Below, one piece after another: positions 1 through 9,800 of a stretch of 60,773 nucleotides of DNA. The translations under genes and the position numbers were made by a program. The notes under the pieces are model-generated. The model made no database searches and had not been told where the DNA came from. It was given only the letters and a program-made list of their open reading frames with translations. The DNA lies in NCBI RefSeq assembly GCF_022376445.1, contig NW_025955196.1, forward strand, positions 1 to 60,773, in the 5' to 3' direction. The stretch comes from Fomitopsis serialis (lineage: Eukaryota > Basidiomycota > Agaricomycetes > Polyporales > Fomitopsidaceae). How positions within the stretch are numbered: position 1 is the first letter of the stretch; every line of letters begins with the position of its first letter.

Positions 1-1898
1 TGCAGAGTGGAGGGTACGACTGTTAGGTCGTCCCGAATCGCATCCACGCGATCCTCATGACCCCCAGTGCGCACGACGAACGTTCCGTTTGTCGCTGACG
101 CTCTGGGTGCGTTCATGGAGCCGCAGGGCACGTCGGACATGCGGTTGTGCGCGTCCACTGTGTCGCCGTGCGTACTGCCCGGTACAGCCTGTAGGTTGTA
201 CCGGGGCCCGTGCGTGCGATGTGCGTGGTCAACAGGGCGTACGACGATCTTCGCGTTCGTCGATACACCTGTTGGCCCGGGTATACTGGGATGTGTGGGG
301 TGTACGACCTGGAAGTCGTCCCGCAGCACCGATGTGCTACCACACGGAGTATCAGGTACGACTTCGCAGTCGTACCTGGGGACGGACATGCCATCTTCGT
401 GGTCAGTAGTACGCACGGCGAACCCCTCGTTCGTCGTTACGCCTACTGACGCGGGCACAGGGAGCGGAGGCGGCCATGCAAAGACGTACGGTGAGTACGT
501 ACCTGCGGGAGTCGAGCCTTCGTGCTCGTGCTTTCTGCTCGCCCCGCACCCTTCCTCTCTCTGTCCCTTCGTTTCTTCCTCCTCCTCGCTATCGCTCGCC
601 GTCTCCCTGTCCTCCTTCTGCTCTCCTCGCTCCGCGTCCTTCATTGTTCGCTCGGTCCTGCTACTCGGCGCTGAACTTGAACGCGCTTCGTTCAAGTCCT
701 GGGTCGCGTGGCTGGGTTGCATGTCGCCAGAGCCACGGGAGAGGTTGCCCGAGTCACTAGACTCGAGAGGGAGACCTCTCAAGTCGAGGCGCGAGACGAG
801 AGGTGAGAGGCGAGGAGCCGGGGAGGAAAGTAGTGGCGATCTGGTACCGCGTGGTACCAGGTCGTCGGTCGCCACCGACTGGACTGACGGCAAGTCAGCC
901 AGCCAGTTGCGAACGCGAGTCCGCACTCGCGTTGGGGCGGCGTGCGCGTCTGGTTCGCCAGACGGGCGCTCGGGTTGGCTGCCCAGGGTGTGGAAGTGGT
1001 CGAGGACGAGGGGTCGGTGGTGGCGGTCGAGTGCAGTGCGTTGGGCGCTAGCACTCGGGGCGCTCGCCACGGACCCGCGGCGCTCGACGCCCGTCGGGTC
1101 GAGCGCGTCGCGCGTCGCGTCGAGCAAGCCGCTCGACATGGCACGCGCGTCGTGCGACAATGAATATATATATTTTGTGTCGCGGCTCATCTCTGAGCAC
1201 GCGACGGGCGTATCTACACGCGTGGGCTCGTGCCCACTGTACACAGTACTACTGTAGTACTGTGTACCTATGCCTTCCCGAGCGTAGGGATGCGTCGACT
1301 CGGCGCACCACTTGCTCAGTTCGGGTGAGAGTTCGGTGACAGGTAGGTCATCGAACTCGACGCCTGCACCATCCTTTGGGATGGTGCCTGGCTTCGCGGC
1401 TTGGGCTGGAGCAACCCGAGATGGACTCTCCGGGTGGCTCTGCGCAGACTCGACGGCGGGCTCGGGCTGCTCAGCGTGCGGTGCTTGTTCGACCCCGCGG
1501 TCGGGCAGTACCTGCTCCGTCGCGACCTCGACTAAGCTCTCTTGCTCAGAGATCTCAGTCGCAGTGTTCTTCGGAGTGTTGCCAGCGGACGAGCGGCTGC
1601 GGCTGCTACTACTCGAAGCCTCCGCGAGTGCCTCGTCCACTACAACAAGCAGATCCTCACGGGTCTGCTTGGCTTCATCGAGAGCGGCTTGGATCCGCTG
1701 TTGGCTCTCGGCGAAGGCTTGTTCAATGCGCCGTTGGCTCTCGGCGGCTTCTGCGAGAGTCCGCTCGATCCGGGTTTGACTGGCTGCGAGCTTGGACTTG
1801 ATTTCCGCGCGCAAAGCCTTCAGCTTGCTGCGGGTTCCCGAACGGGAACCACGGCTGCTATGCGAAGGCGCGGGCGGAATGGTGGTCGACTCGGACAT
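1..1898 (-). CDS. Hairpin-rich, gag-like reading frame, partial at left edge
   Basis: An open frame without stops starts at ATG 1898 and runs off the left edge, so at least 630 residues are visible. It begins MSESTTIPPAPSHSSRGS. Residues about 20-100 form a charged coiled coil (repeated AESQ-RI-AL units), followed by an acidic stretch with SPELSKWCAES. A long Ser/Arg/Pro-rich part follows, and finally degenerate repeats of the kind RYDCEVVP, RDDFQVVHP, RYNLQAVP, RDDLTVVP alternating with V-TN---VVR--DH. An N-terminal coiled coil directly behind a short LTR-like sequence suggests a retrotransposon Gag, but no zinc knuckle, protease or reverse transcriptase is reached inside the window. An alternative is a host hypothetical protein. 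The DNA of the frame between about 60 and 1390 is full of short inverted repeats (see findings). The frame is seen directly; the Gag role is inference. Confidence 0.55.
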   Translation of the reverse strand, partial: MSESTTIPPAPSHSSRGSRSGTRSKLKALRAEIKSKLAASQTRIERTLAEAAESQRRIEQAFAESQQRIQAALDEAKQTREDLLVVVDEALAEASSSSSRSRSSAGNTPKNTATEISEQESLVEVATEQVLPDRGVEQAPHAEQPEPAVESAQSHPESPSRVAPAQAAKPGTIPKDGAGVEFDDLPVTELSPELSKWCAESTHPYAREGIGTQYYSSTVYSGHEPTRVDTPVACSEMSRDTKYIYSLSHDARAMSSGLLDATRDALDPTGVERRGSVASAPSASAQRTALDRHHRPLVLDHFHTLGSQPERPSGEPDAHAAPTRVRTRVRNWLADLPSVQSVATDDLVPRGTRSPLLSSPAPRLSPLVSRLDLRGLPLESSDSGNLSRGSGDMQPSHATQDLNEARSSSAPSSRTERTMKDAERGEQKEDRETASDSEEEEETKGQREEGCGASRKHEHEGSTPAGTYSPYVFAWPPPLPVPASVGVTTNEGFAVRTTDHEDGMSVPRYDCEVVPDTPCGSTSVLRDDFQVVHPTHPSIPGPTGVSTNAKIVVRPVDHAHRTHGPRYNLQAVPGSTHGDTVDAHNRMSDVPCGSMNAPRASATNGTFVVRTGGHEDRVDAIRDDLTVVPSTL

Positions 1899-1993
1899 CT
1901 TGTCGAGTTGTCGAGTTGGCCAGAAGGTGATCAAAGTAGCATAGAGGAGTTGTTGACGTCGATTAGCTAGATATCGAAGTCGGGTTTCGAGGT

Positions 1994-2196
1994 TGTTGCC
2001 TAGAGTAGATCCCCAGAGTAGAAGTCTTCTGGAGCGCAAAAAAGTGTAAGGGCGCCTCACTCGTCGTGCCTCGTATGCGCTGCACCCAGTCTCTATTCAA
2101 GGAGATCTGTCTACAGAGTGCATACAAAGCGGTGACGAGGTAAAGGCTGAGGTCTCGTAGGCGCACAGGCGCGCCATACGAGCCCTCAGGCAAACA
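1994..2196 (-). repeat. Putative 203-bp LTR of the left-edge element
   Basis: Read on the minus strand the segment starts TGTTTGCC and ends GGCAACA, an imperfect inverted terminus with the TG...CA ends usual for LTRs. It lies about 95 nt upstream of the gag-like ATG at 1898 and interrupts the last visible intron of the neighbouring gene (donor at 2223). The candidate 5-bp target copy is ATGAC at 2197-2201 (plus strand); its partner would be outside the window. No primer binding site starting TGG was seen behind the LTR, so the call is tentative. Confidence 0.4.
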
Positions 2197-2223
2197 ATGA
2201 CAAACATATGAGACGAGACATAC

Positions 2224-3287
2224 CGTAACGGGAATATCCGTTACATCCATCTTGAAGGCCGCTCGGTCCTTCTTAGCCGCTTTCGCCTTCTTCGCATCCA
2301 CCGTAGCGTCCGGGGTGTCCAGCTTCAGGATCCCTTTGCGCCCCGCTTTGCCTACAATCTGGATGTCAGTCAGGCGACTGATTGAGACGGTGGGGAACTC
2401 ACGTTTGCCCTTTGATTTCGCCGAGACCCTTTCTTCCTCTTCCTCCTCCTCCTCCTCCTCCTCCTCTTCGAGCTCCTCCTCGTCGTCCGATTCATCAAAC
2501 TGGGGGCGGGCACGATCCTTGCCTTTCTTCGACCGTGGCGGAGTCGCCGCGCGTTTTCGCTTCTTGGATGCAGCCGTGCTTCCGGTTGACCTCTCGCCAC
2601 CGGTCTTCTTCCCCGTGTCCCGGGATAGCCTGGGCTCCTCTTCATCGACCTCCATGCGATCCTCCTGCATCGGCATCTCCTCTTCTCCATCCGAGCCGTC
2701 TCCCGCAAGCTCCTGGAAGCGCACCGCGGGGCCCTGGCGAGAAGGACCGGGTGTTGCATGCGTTGGGCCGGGTGCAACATGAAAGCCGGCCGGCGCGTCG
2801 GGATTGTACCAATCGCAATCCGGCAGGCGCTCATCGTCCGGACTGATGTTGGACAAGCGCACCGGGACGCCGACGGCATCGACGACGTTGATCTCTACAA
2901 TGGCAGAGAGCAGCAGCAAGGGAACCAGAGGAGGTTCCCCCACCGAGTCGCAGAGCGTGATCTGCTCCATGACATCGCGCTAATACACCCGGTAAGCATC
3001 CTCCGGTTGATGAGCTGCATGCATTACTTACCAGGAGTGCCTGCAGCTCGTCGAGCTGCCGACTTGATGTCAATAACCCGGAGAAGTGAGATGGCGCGAA
3101 CACTCACTATTTCCTCCAGCTTTTCCTCCTCCTCATCCTCATAAACCAACCGCCCTCCGAGCATCTTGAGCAGGCGGTTGTTTGCGTCGTAGAGATACGC
3201 GGCTATTTGCTCCGGCGACATTGCGGTCCTCGGAGGAACGTCGTTGTTGGCCGGTGGGGCGGCGGCGGTGGCAGCGTCGGTCGACAT
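2224..3287 (-). CDS. Acidic, lysine-rich hypothetical protein, 3' end interrupted
   Basis: Start ATG 3287 (MSTDAATAAAPPANN). Exon 1 is 3287-3108, exon 2 only 24 nt (3055-3032, LDELQALL), exon 3 2979-2224; donors GTGAGT, GTAAGT and GTATGT and AG acceptors keep the frame. The N-terminus has a short helix MSPEQIAAYLYDANNRLLKM and a coiled coil EEEEKLEEILDELQALL. The middle is Pro-rich, then two basic KKRKRA/SKKGKDR stretches that look like nuclear signals, then a run of about 20 Glu encoded by a CTC/CTT repeat (2432-2475), and a Lys/Ala-rich tail. No catalytic domain was recognised. It is probably a nuclear protein of unknown function. The gene's last exons are lost, because the intron that opens at 2223 runs into the putative LTR at 2196. 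Reading through the LTR gives a spurious tail that ends at 1963. Confidence 0.55.
2432..2475. repeat. CTC/CTT microsatellite encoding poly-Glu
   Basis: A run of CCT/CTC triplets on the plus strand, read on the minus strand as a block of about 20 glutamates in the acidic hypothetical protein. It is length-variable in nature as a class of repeat. The antisense poly-Ser frame over it is a shadow. Confidence 0.85.
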
Positions 3288-3541
3288 GGCTTGGTAGGGC
3301 AAATGCGAAGCAGAGTTACGAAAGCGAGGGGGAGGGCGGGCTGAGAGCTTGCAGGCGAGGTGATGAGAGCAGGAGACAAGCGACGCGAAGCCACACCGAT
3401 CGCGAAGTCCAACGTGGCTGGTCACGTGCACCCGGCCGGCCGCGGGATGTTTAGCCGAACATGAACATCGTGATGGCGCGTCGCGCCGTTCTTCCCATCC
3501 GTCCTCTATCATCTTTCTTCGCCTTTCCTCGCGCTACACTC
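3288..3541. promoter_or_regulatory. Shared promoter of two divergent hypothetical genes
   Basis: The 254 bp between the start codons at 3287 (minus) and 3542 (plus) must hold both 5' leaders and promoters. No clear TATA box is seen. The region holds CCGGCCGGCCGCGG (3431-3444), a GC-rich palindrome-like block, and a TC-rich stretch just before the plus-strand ATG. Confidence 0.45.
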
Positions 3542-5526
3542 ATGTCTGCTCAAGGTAGGTCTCAGCATGCATCTCCGCATCATTGCTGACTTCTCCGGCC
3601 AGATTCTACCACTCCACTCGCATCCGGCGAGCCAAATGTGGCTGCGGCGAAGCGACCGGCGTCTCAGGAGCGGGTGGCTGTCCAGCCTCAGGTAAGCCAA
3701 TATTACCTACGAGAATTTGGTTCCTAACACTACTATTCCATGTCTGCATGCAGGCTCCAATTGTCGGTGCCGGGGATGCGAAGGTCGGAAAGTACCTGGT
3801 GCGGCCGGGAGGCTTCAATGTGCCGATGAAGCGTAAGGGCTCGCATGCCCCGCAAGATAAGGTACGTGCATTTTTGTCTTACTGCTACACCATAACACTG
3901 AGCGTCGAGTACGCAGGAGCGATCTCCATCGGTCCGGCGCAACACGCATCCTGCGGATGCCGACGAATCATCTGAGGCCCCGGTGAAGCGTCTCAAAGCT
4001 TCGGTAAGTGCTCAGACTACGCTCCGTGTGCACATAACGCGTGTTGACCACGACAATGGACCAGTGACCACCACACAAGCGGGCCCACGCATGCAGATAA
4101 GGTTGGTGCGGGCATCTCGGAGGCACTGCCAGGTCCGGACCGCATAAATGCGGCAAGGGAGGTAAGTACTGTTCACACTCCCATTGCCCATGTTTCCGTT
4201 TTTCGCTCTAATCACTTAGGTGTACCACCCTGTAGGAAAATCAGCAACGGGCACAAGTGGCTGCTGGGACCACGATCAAGCTCGGAAGATTTGGTGTTCC
4301 CTTCAAAAGAATGCCGAAGGTATGTCTTGCACACTGCGTGGGCTGTTCGACGCTAACCAGAATTCGTATTCGTGTTAAAAAAGATGCCAGGGACGTCGGG
4401 CTATGCTGGGCAGGTTACGCCAGCTGCCCTTGTAGCACATCCAGCCGCATCCGGCGATCCCGAGGTACCAAGGGGTGAGCCGGAGGTTGCTATCGTAAAA
4501 CACACCAAGCCGGCCGGGAGAAGCACAAGCAAGGACACTGACGTGGAGGTCGTGGACGAGGGGAGCCAGAATGTTGCAGAGAGTGCCAACCGCAAGTCCG
4601 CGCCCCCTGTCCCCGTGGCTACTAAGCCTCGCCCACGCCCGCGCGTATTGAAGGCCCCTCGGCCCGATCCGTTTGGCCCAGCCATGGTGGGTCAGGACAA
4701 AGCCGCTACGCCCGTCGGCCTGGCGGAGCGATTCCGGTCTCAGGGTGAGGGATCAAGCCACCACGTCGGGGCTGATGCCGCGGTTGAGGATGACCGGGTG
4801 TCGCACCACAATGCAGCAGAGTATGGCGGGGCTCCGGATCGGAGCCATCTTGAGGGCAACGAGGTCATGGCTTCGGTAGGTGCTCATGCCATCCTGTCAC
4901 ATATATACTCATCATTAGCCTCAGCCTTCGGAGATTACGCAGGTCGTGCTGAACAGGACTGAGCACGGTGAGTGTTGTTTGTAGTTACAGTTCCACACTG
5001 CCTGGTTCTCGGCACTGCCCCGAGTGTCATGTGCATGACTCCAGCCGACGCTCGTATACACGCCTGCTCAGCGGTGTCGGCTCGGGCATGCATCCGGACT
5101 GTATGACCACCAGGTGTCAAGTCTGATGAGGCCGTGTTTATAGCGTACCGAGTACACGACGAGACCATGCTGCTCGGCAGGGAAGAAGACCCATTTTTCA
5201 CGTTTTCGGTGACAATGACTGATCGTCACGATCCCGAAAATCATTTGTGGGAGGCAGACAGTCACCCTGATGTGGACTGGCCGCCAAATTGTATTGTCAT
5301 GTTTTCCAAGGCTTGATTACCTGATTCGCTGACATATCCGTACTCAGTTCCCGGACCAGCCTTCACTGGTGCCACACCGACACGAGTCGCCGAGCTCCAG
5401 GCGGAGAAGGCAATCATCATGGCTCGCATTGACGCGCTTACCGCGCTTCAAGCAGCCAATAATCGTAATCACCGCGCCGTTGACTGGGTAACGGAGTACT
5501 ATCAGGCGCGGGGTCGGTCGGGGTAA
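3542..5526 (+). CDS. Multi-exon hypothetical protein with repeated GxF-VPxKR motif
   Basis: Start ATG 3542 (MSAQ) with a donor at 3555. Later exons join in frame through consensus junctions (GTAAGC, GTACGT, GTAAGT, GTATGT donors; CAG/TAG acceptors): DSTTPLASGEPNVAAAKRP, then KVGKYLVRPGGFNVPMKRK, ERSPSVRRNTHPADADESS, IKLGRFGVPFKRMPK, and the long exon from about 4383 to 4876 (GTSGYAGQVTPAALVAH...). Then comes a globular part with FIAYRVHDETMLLGREEDP and DWPPN (about 5120-5290), and a C-terminal coiled coil ELQAEKAIIMARIDALTALQ ending YYQARGRSG at stop 5524-5526. Two exons repeat the motif KxGxxxV---F-VPxKR, suggesting exon duplication. I do not recognise the family. The first and last exons are supported by frame and splice consensus only. 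Confidence 0.5.
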
Positions 5527-5663
5527 CGGGCATAGTCATAATGTGTGTAGTAAATCGTTGGAATGATCTGAATGCTATACTGGTCCCTCACACTGAAGTC
5601 GCCGAATGATATCTATCACGGATGGGCACTGAATATAAATGGTAAAACGGTCGGTGAGTCACA

Positions 5664-6180
5664 GGCCGGACCGTCGAAACGTCGGGCCGAGCCTACCCAG
5701 CCAGCCCTGGGTAGGTGCTGCAGGCCGTATGCAACGCCGGCCGGACCGTCGAAACGTCGGGCCGAGCCTACCCAGCCAGCCCTGGGTAGGTACTGCAGGC
5801 CATATGCAACGCCGGCCGGACCGTCGAAACGTCGGGCCGAGCTTACCCAGCCAGCCCTGGGTAGGTGCTGCAGGCCATATGCAACGCCGGCCGGACCGTC
5901 GAAACGTCGGGCCGAGCCTACCCAGCCAGCCCTGGGTAGGTACGGCAGGCCATATGCAACGCCGGCCGGACCGTCGAAACGTCGGGCCGAGCCTACCCAG
6001 CCAGCCCTGGGTAGGTACGGCAGGCCATATGCAACGCCGGCCGGACCGTCGAAACGTCGGGCCGAGCCTACCCAGCCAGCCCTGGGTAGGTACTGCAGGC
6101 CATATGCAACGCCGGCCGGACCGTCGAAACGTCGGGCCGAGCCTACCTACCGAGCCCCGGGTACGGCGGACAGGTTACAT
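5664..6180. repeat. 75-bp minisatellite, about 6.6 units
   Basis: The landmark CCGTCGAAAC recurs at 5671, 5746, 5821, 5896, 5971, 6046 and 6121, exactly 75 bp apart. Units differ by single bases (for example TGCTGCAGG, TACTGCAGG or TACGGCAGG). Each unit holds an internal inverted repeat CCTACCCA...TGGGTAGG (8-bp arms, 8-nt spacer). Because 75 is a multiple of three, two plus-strand frames stay open across the array, giving a 25-residue repeat (GPSKRRAEPTQPALGRYCRP...). Degenerate units with GGCCGG(A/G)-CGTCTCAG continue at about 6188, 6302 and 6449. Confidence 0.95.
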
Positions 6181-6813
6181 CAATCGCCGGCCGGAACGTC
6201 TCAGCAGTACTGGAACTGGCATTCTGAGATACCGGCCACCACGTCTGGTAGGCATTCATGGTTGACAGGCCGTCACGCTTTGAGTGGTTGTGCTCACTCA
6301 CCGGCCGGAGCGTCTCAGTCGAACAATGTTAATGGACGGCCGAGCCTACCCAGACGTGTGGGGGAAACCCATGCATCCTGGCCACCACACCGCCCATGGC
6401 ATCCGTTCAGCGTCGGCCGCCACGTTCCCAGCATTCCACGGTGCCACCGGCCGGAACGCTTGCATCGACCGACTGCTCGCTCCGGTCGGCCTCCGGGCCA
6501 ACGTTCCAGACGGCCGAATCTCACTCCGGGTTTACCGTTGGTAACGGGTTAGACACACTAAATAATGTGAGGAAAACCGCGAAGGTACGGCTGAAGTCTC
6601 TATGCCGTATACTTAGCCATATAGAGCTGTGTGTTAATTCTCTATCTCGTTCATGGTATGTCATCACTGCAGCGAGGTTGTCCCTCGTCTGCCGCCTGAC
6701 CTCGCGTCCCCTACTCTCCATGATGCCTCTATAGGCAAGCGCTTGGGTCAGCGAGCTTAGTTTCGCGCCAGTTAGCTCGAACCTGGGGTCAGGTTGCCCG
6801 GAAGGGGTCGGTG
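6181..6813. other. Decayed repeat units and LINE 3' region
   Basis: To about 6540 the sequence contains diverged relatives of the 75-bp unit, recognisable by the GGCCGG core. From about 6550 to 6813 lies the 3' untranslated part of the minus-strand LINE; its exact 3' end and target duplication could not be fixed by eye. No gene is seen. Confidence 0.4.
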
Positions 6814-9800
6814 CTAACTTAAAAGTTCGTGGGGGGCCATGGATGCGTCCTGGCGGGCACGTTCGAGGATCGCCCAGTCTTCGTCACCCGTTATCTGTCC
6901 GAAAGTGGTGGTGGCGCACCGTTGGCGGAGACGATTCAGAAGGGGCCTCACGAAAGTGCCCAGTGGGATGCCGATCCATCCTTTCTCTTCCCATGTCGGG
7001 GTCTTGTCAAAGACTAAAGTCGTCAGGACTTGACTCGTACTTAGGATACAGAGTGGTGCGTCCAGAGGTGTGTGTTCTACGGCATATACTGCGGCCGTCA
7101 GCTCTCCCGGTACCATAATGTTGGTCACAGGTGCCCGTACTTGGTCAATGATTGCGTTCCTCGGGTCAGCGGGGCCAAAAAAAACTGCGTAGGTTCGCTT
7201 GTAGGGCGGAGTGTCCTCTCTCCGTGGACGCGGCTCTCTGGTAGGTTGGAAAATCATGACCGTGGTTGATTCTTCTGGTACTTCTCGGCCAGGGCGTCGC
7301 CTGATGGCAGGCGGGTCAGCCATGGTGCTGGGGGCTACGAAGACCCTGAAGGTCTCCGACAGTCCGTTCCTCGCAGTTACCGATGGGTCGAAGGTAAGTA
7401 AGTCGCCATCTTCGAGCTTCGCCTCCTCATTATGGTCTTTCCTCCTTCTAGTTAGGGTGAGGCCGTCGGTGGCGTCGTGTATTAGAGGGTTCCATTTCGG
7501 GGTGATCTCACTTAGTATGCGGAAAGCAGCTAGCCTGCATGTTGCCGGGTGTTTACATCCACGCGCTTTCAGCGCCAGGCACTCGGGGCACTGACAGCTG
7601 TTATCCTCCCATAGCGAGGTGTGCGCCGTTGGCTGGCTCCCACAGGACGATTCCGTGACTCCCAGAAGGTCAGACACTATTACAACTCCATGGTGGTCGC
7701 GAAGGCAGTCGCTAATCCTAGTATTGTTTAGTCGCCGCAGAGCTTTCGTTGCTCCTATATGGTACCATGCCGGCAACTGTTTTTTAACTGATATGTCCAC
7801 TTTGATGGCCTCTAGGTGAACCGCAAAACGTTTCCCCGCGGTGAGCATACGCCGGATGTACAGGGGGAGTCCGGATCGGGCGCTGAGTGCCGGGCCCCAG
7901 TTTTGTAGGTACATGTTGATTTGCGCCTTTGGTCGTATCTCACCAGTATCTCTCTTAGCATGTTTGTTAATTATGGCGTCCATGGCAAACGCCCACACCG
8001 GTCTGTCCTCTGTCAGGTTCAGATACCGTTTCAGCCACATAAGATCAATAGCGTCATTTCGCGCTTCAATGTCGAGAAGTCCAAGGCCTCCTTCACGTAT
8101 TGGTCGACATAATGTTGCGGTGTTTATGGGTGGTACACTTCCCGAGTCCCAGACAAAAGTGCGTACTATCTTCTTAAGTTCCGTCTCAATCGATTTGGGC
8201 ATACCTTGCACTACCGCGAGGTACTGCGATATTCCGCCCGGTCCCATCTGGACGATATGTCGCCGTCCAATCATGGACGGTCGGCATTGTCCCCATCTTC
8301 GGAGAAAAGCCCTTATTTTCATCAGCGCTGGTGCCCAGACTGTGGGCTGATCCACGTTATTCCCTATCCAGGCTCCTAGTATGCGTACTGGCTCGCCCTC
8401 GTTGGCCAGATGTACGCTCAGGGGAATAGTGTCTGACAGGTCGCCATCGGGGTGCATCTTTCGTGTGTCGATTACCGCCTGTCTGTATTTTGGTGAGCCC
8501 ACAGGCACAACTTCCGTTTTCCCATCATTGAACTTTGCTCTGGATGCGCTGCACCAGTGGTTTAGAATCTTCCAGAGGCCGGTCCAGCTGTCATGCTTGG
8601 ACAAGAAGGCGGAGGTGTCGTCTGCAAAGAGTTTCGTAATTAGGCGGTCTGCCGCTCCGGGGATGCGGAATCCCCTAATGTCTGACTGTCGTAGGAGGAT
8701 CGCCAACGGCTCTATGGCGATGTCAAAGAGGAGGCAGGAGAGTGGGTCTCCCTGGCGCACTCCTCGTATCACTGTGAAGTGGTCACTCAATTCGCCATTC
8801 AGTATGACTCTCGTGCCCGCTGCCGTGTACAATCTTCGGACCTTTGCTATGAATTCAGGGGGAAGGCCGAAAGCTTCCAGGGTTTTCCAGAGGTACGTGT
8901 GGTCTATCTTATCATAGGCTTTTTCTTGGTCCAAGGCAATAATCACTCCGTCCTCTTCTGTTGCTTCGGCATAGTCAACAAGGACTCTACAGGTTTGTGT
9001 CTGGTCTTCGATATGGCGGCCTGGGACGAAGCCAGCCTGGTCCTTGTGGATCAGCTTCGTGGCGACATCGCCAAGTCTCGAGGTGAGTACTTTGGTGTAT
9101 ATCTTGTAGTCCGAGTTGAGCAGTGTTATTGGCCGATAGTTGGCTATCTCTCGACGGTCCCCTTTTTTGTATATAGGGCATAACAATCCATCAGTGAAAC
9201 CTGCTTCGGGGGAGGCGCCGTTTGCGTCAATATCCTCATACACGAGGGTTAGATAGTCCAGGCTGTTGAAGCCGTTTTTGTCCGTGGCGTCTGCCGTGAA
9301 TGCCTTCCAGAATTCATAGGGTATTCCGTCCAAACCGGGGGCTCGTCCCGTCTGGGACTGGTTCAGTGCACGCTTAACTTCCTCTCTGCTGACACCGTTC
9401 GCTAGGGCGTCTCTGTCCTCTTCGTTCAAAGTTGGGCGGACCTGGCCTAAAACCTGCTCAATCGCCAGTAATTGAGTCTCGGTCGAGAAGTCCGGTGTGT
9501 CAATACACTGGGCTCGTTCATGGTAGTCCCTCGCGAGGGTGGTCATTTTACTAGATCTAGATTCGAATTGGGGCGGGTTCGTTCCTGGGACGCGCAGGCT
9601 GTAAATAACGTCCCTCGGTTTTTTCTCTCTGTTTACCGCCGACCAGTACTTCGACACTCGCTCGGCGTTAATGACATAGCGGGCCGTGGTGGTAAGCTTC
9701 ATAAGTGTGTGTCGCTTTTTCTCGAGCTCATACACTCTATTGTGCAGGACTGCCGCGTCGTTCTGTAGTGCAGTCGATTCCGGGAAAGCAGGATGGCTTT

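Noticed and set aside
841..866. LVPRGTRS in the hairpin-rich frame, like a thrombin site of expression vectors
   Set aside because: It is encoded by one of the perfect hairpins in a native-looking context; no vector sequence flanks it, so the resemblance is chance.
2252..2782. Plus-strand poly-Ser frame
   Set aside because: Antisense shadow of the poly-Glu tract in the spliced minus-strand gene.
5572..6552. 326-codon frame over the minisatellite as a gene
   Set aside because: The frame is open because the 75-bp unit has no stop and is divisible by three; a second frame is open as well, and no domain or clear start context is present.
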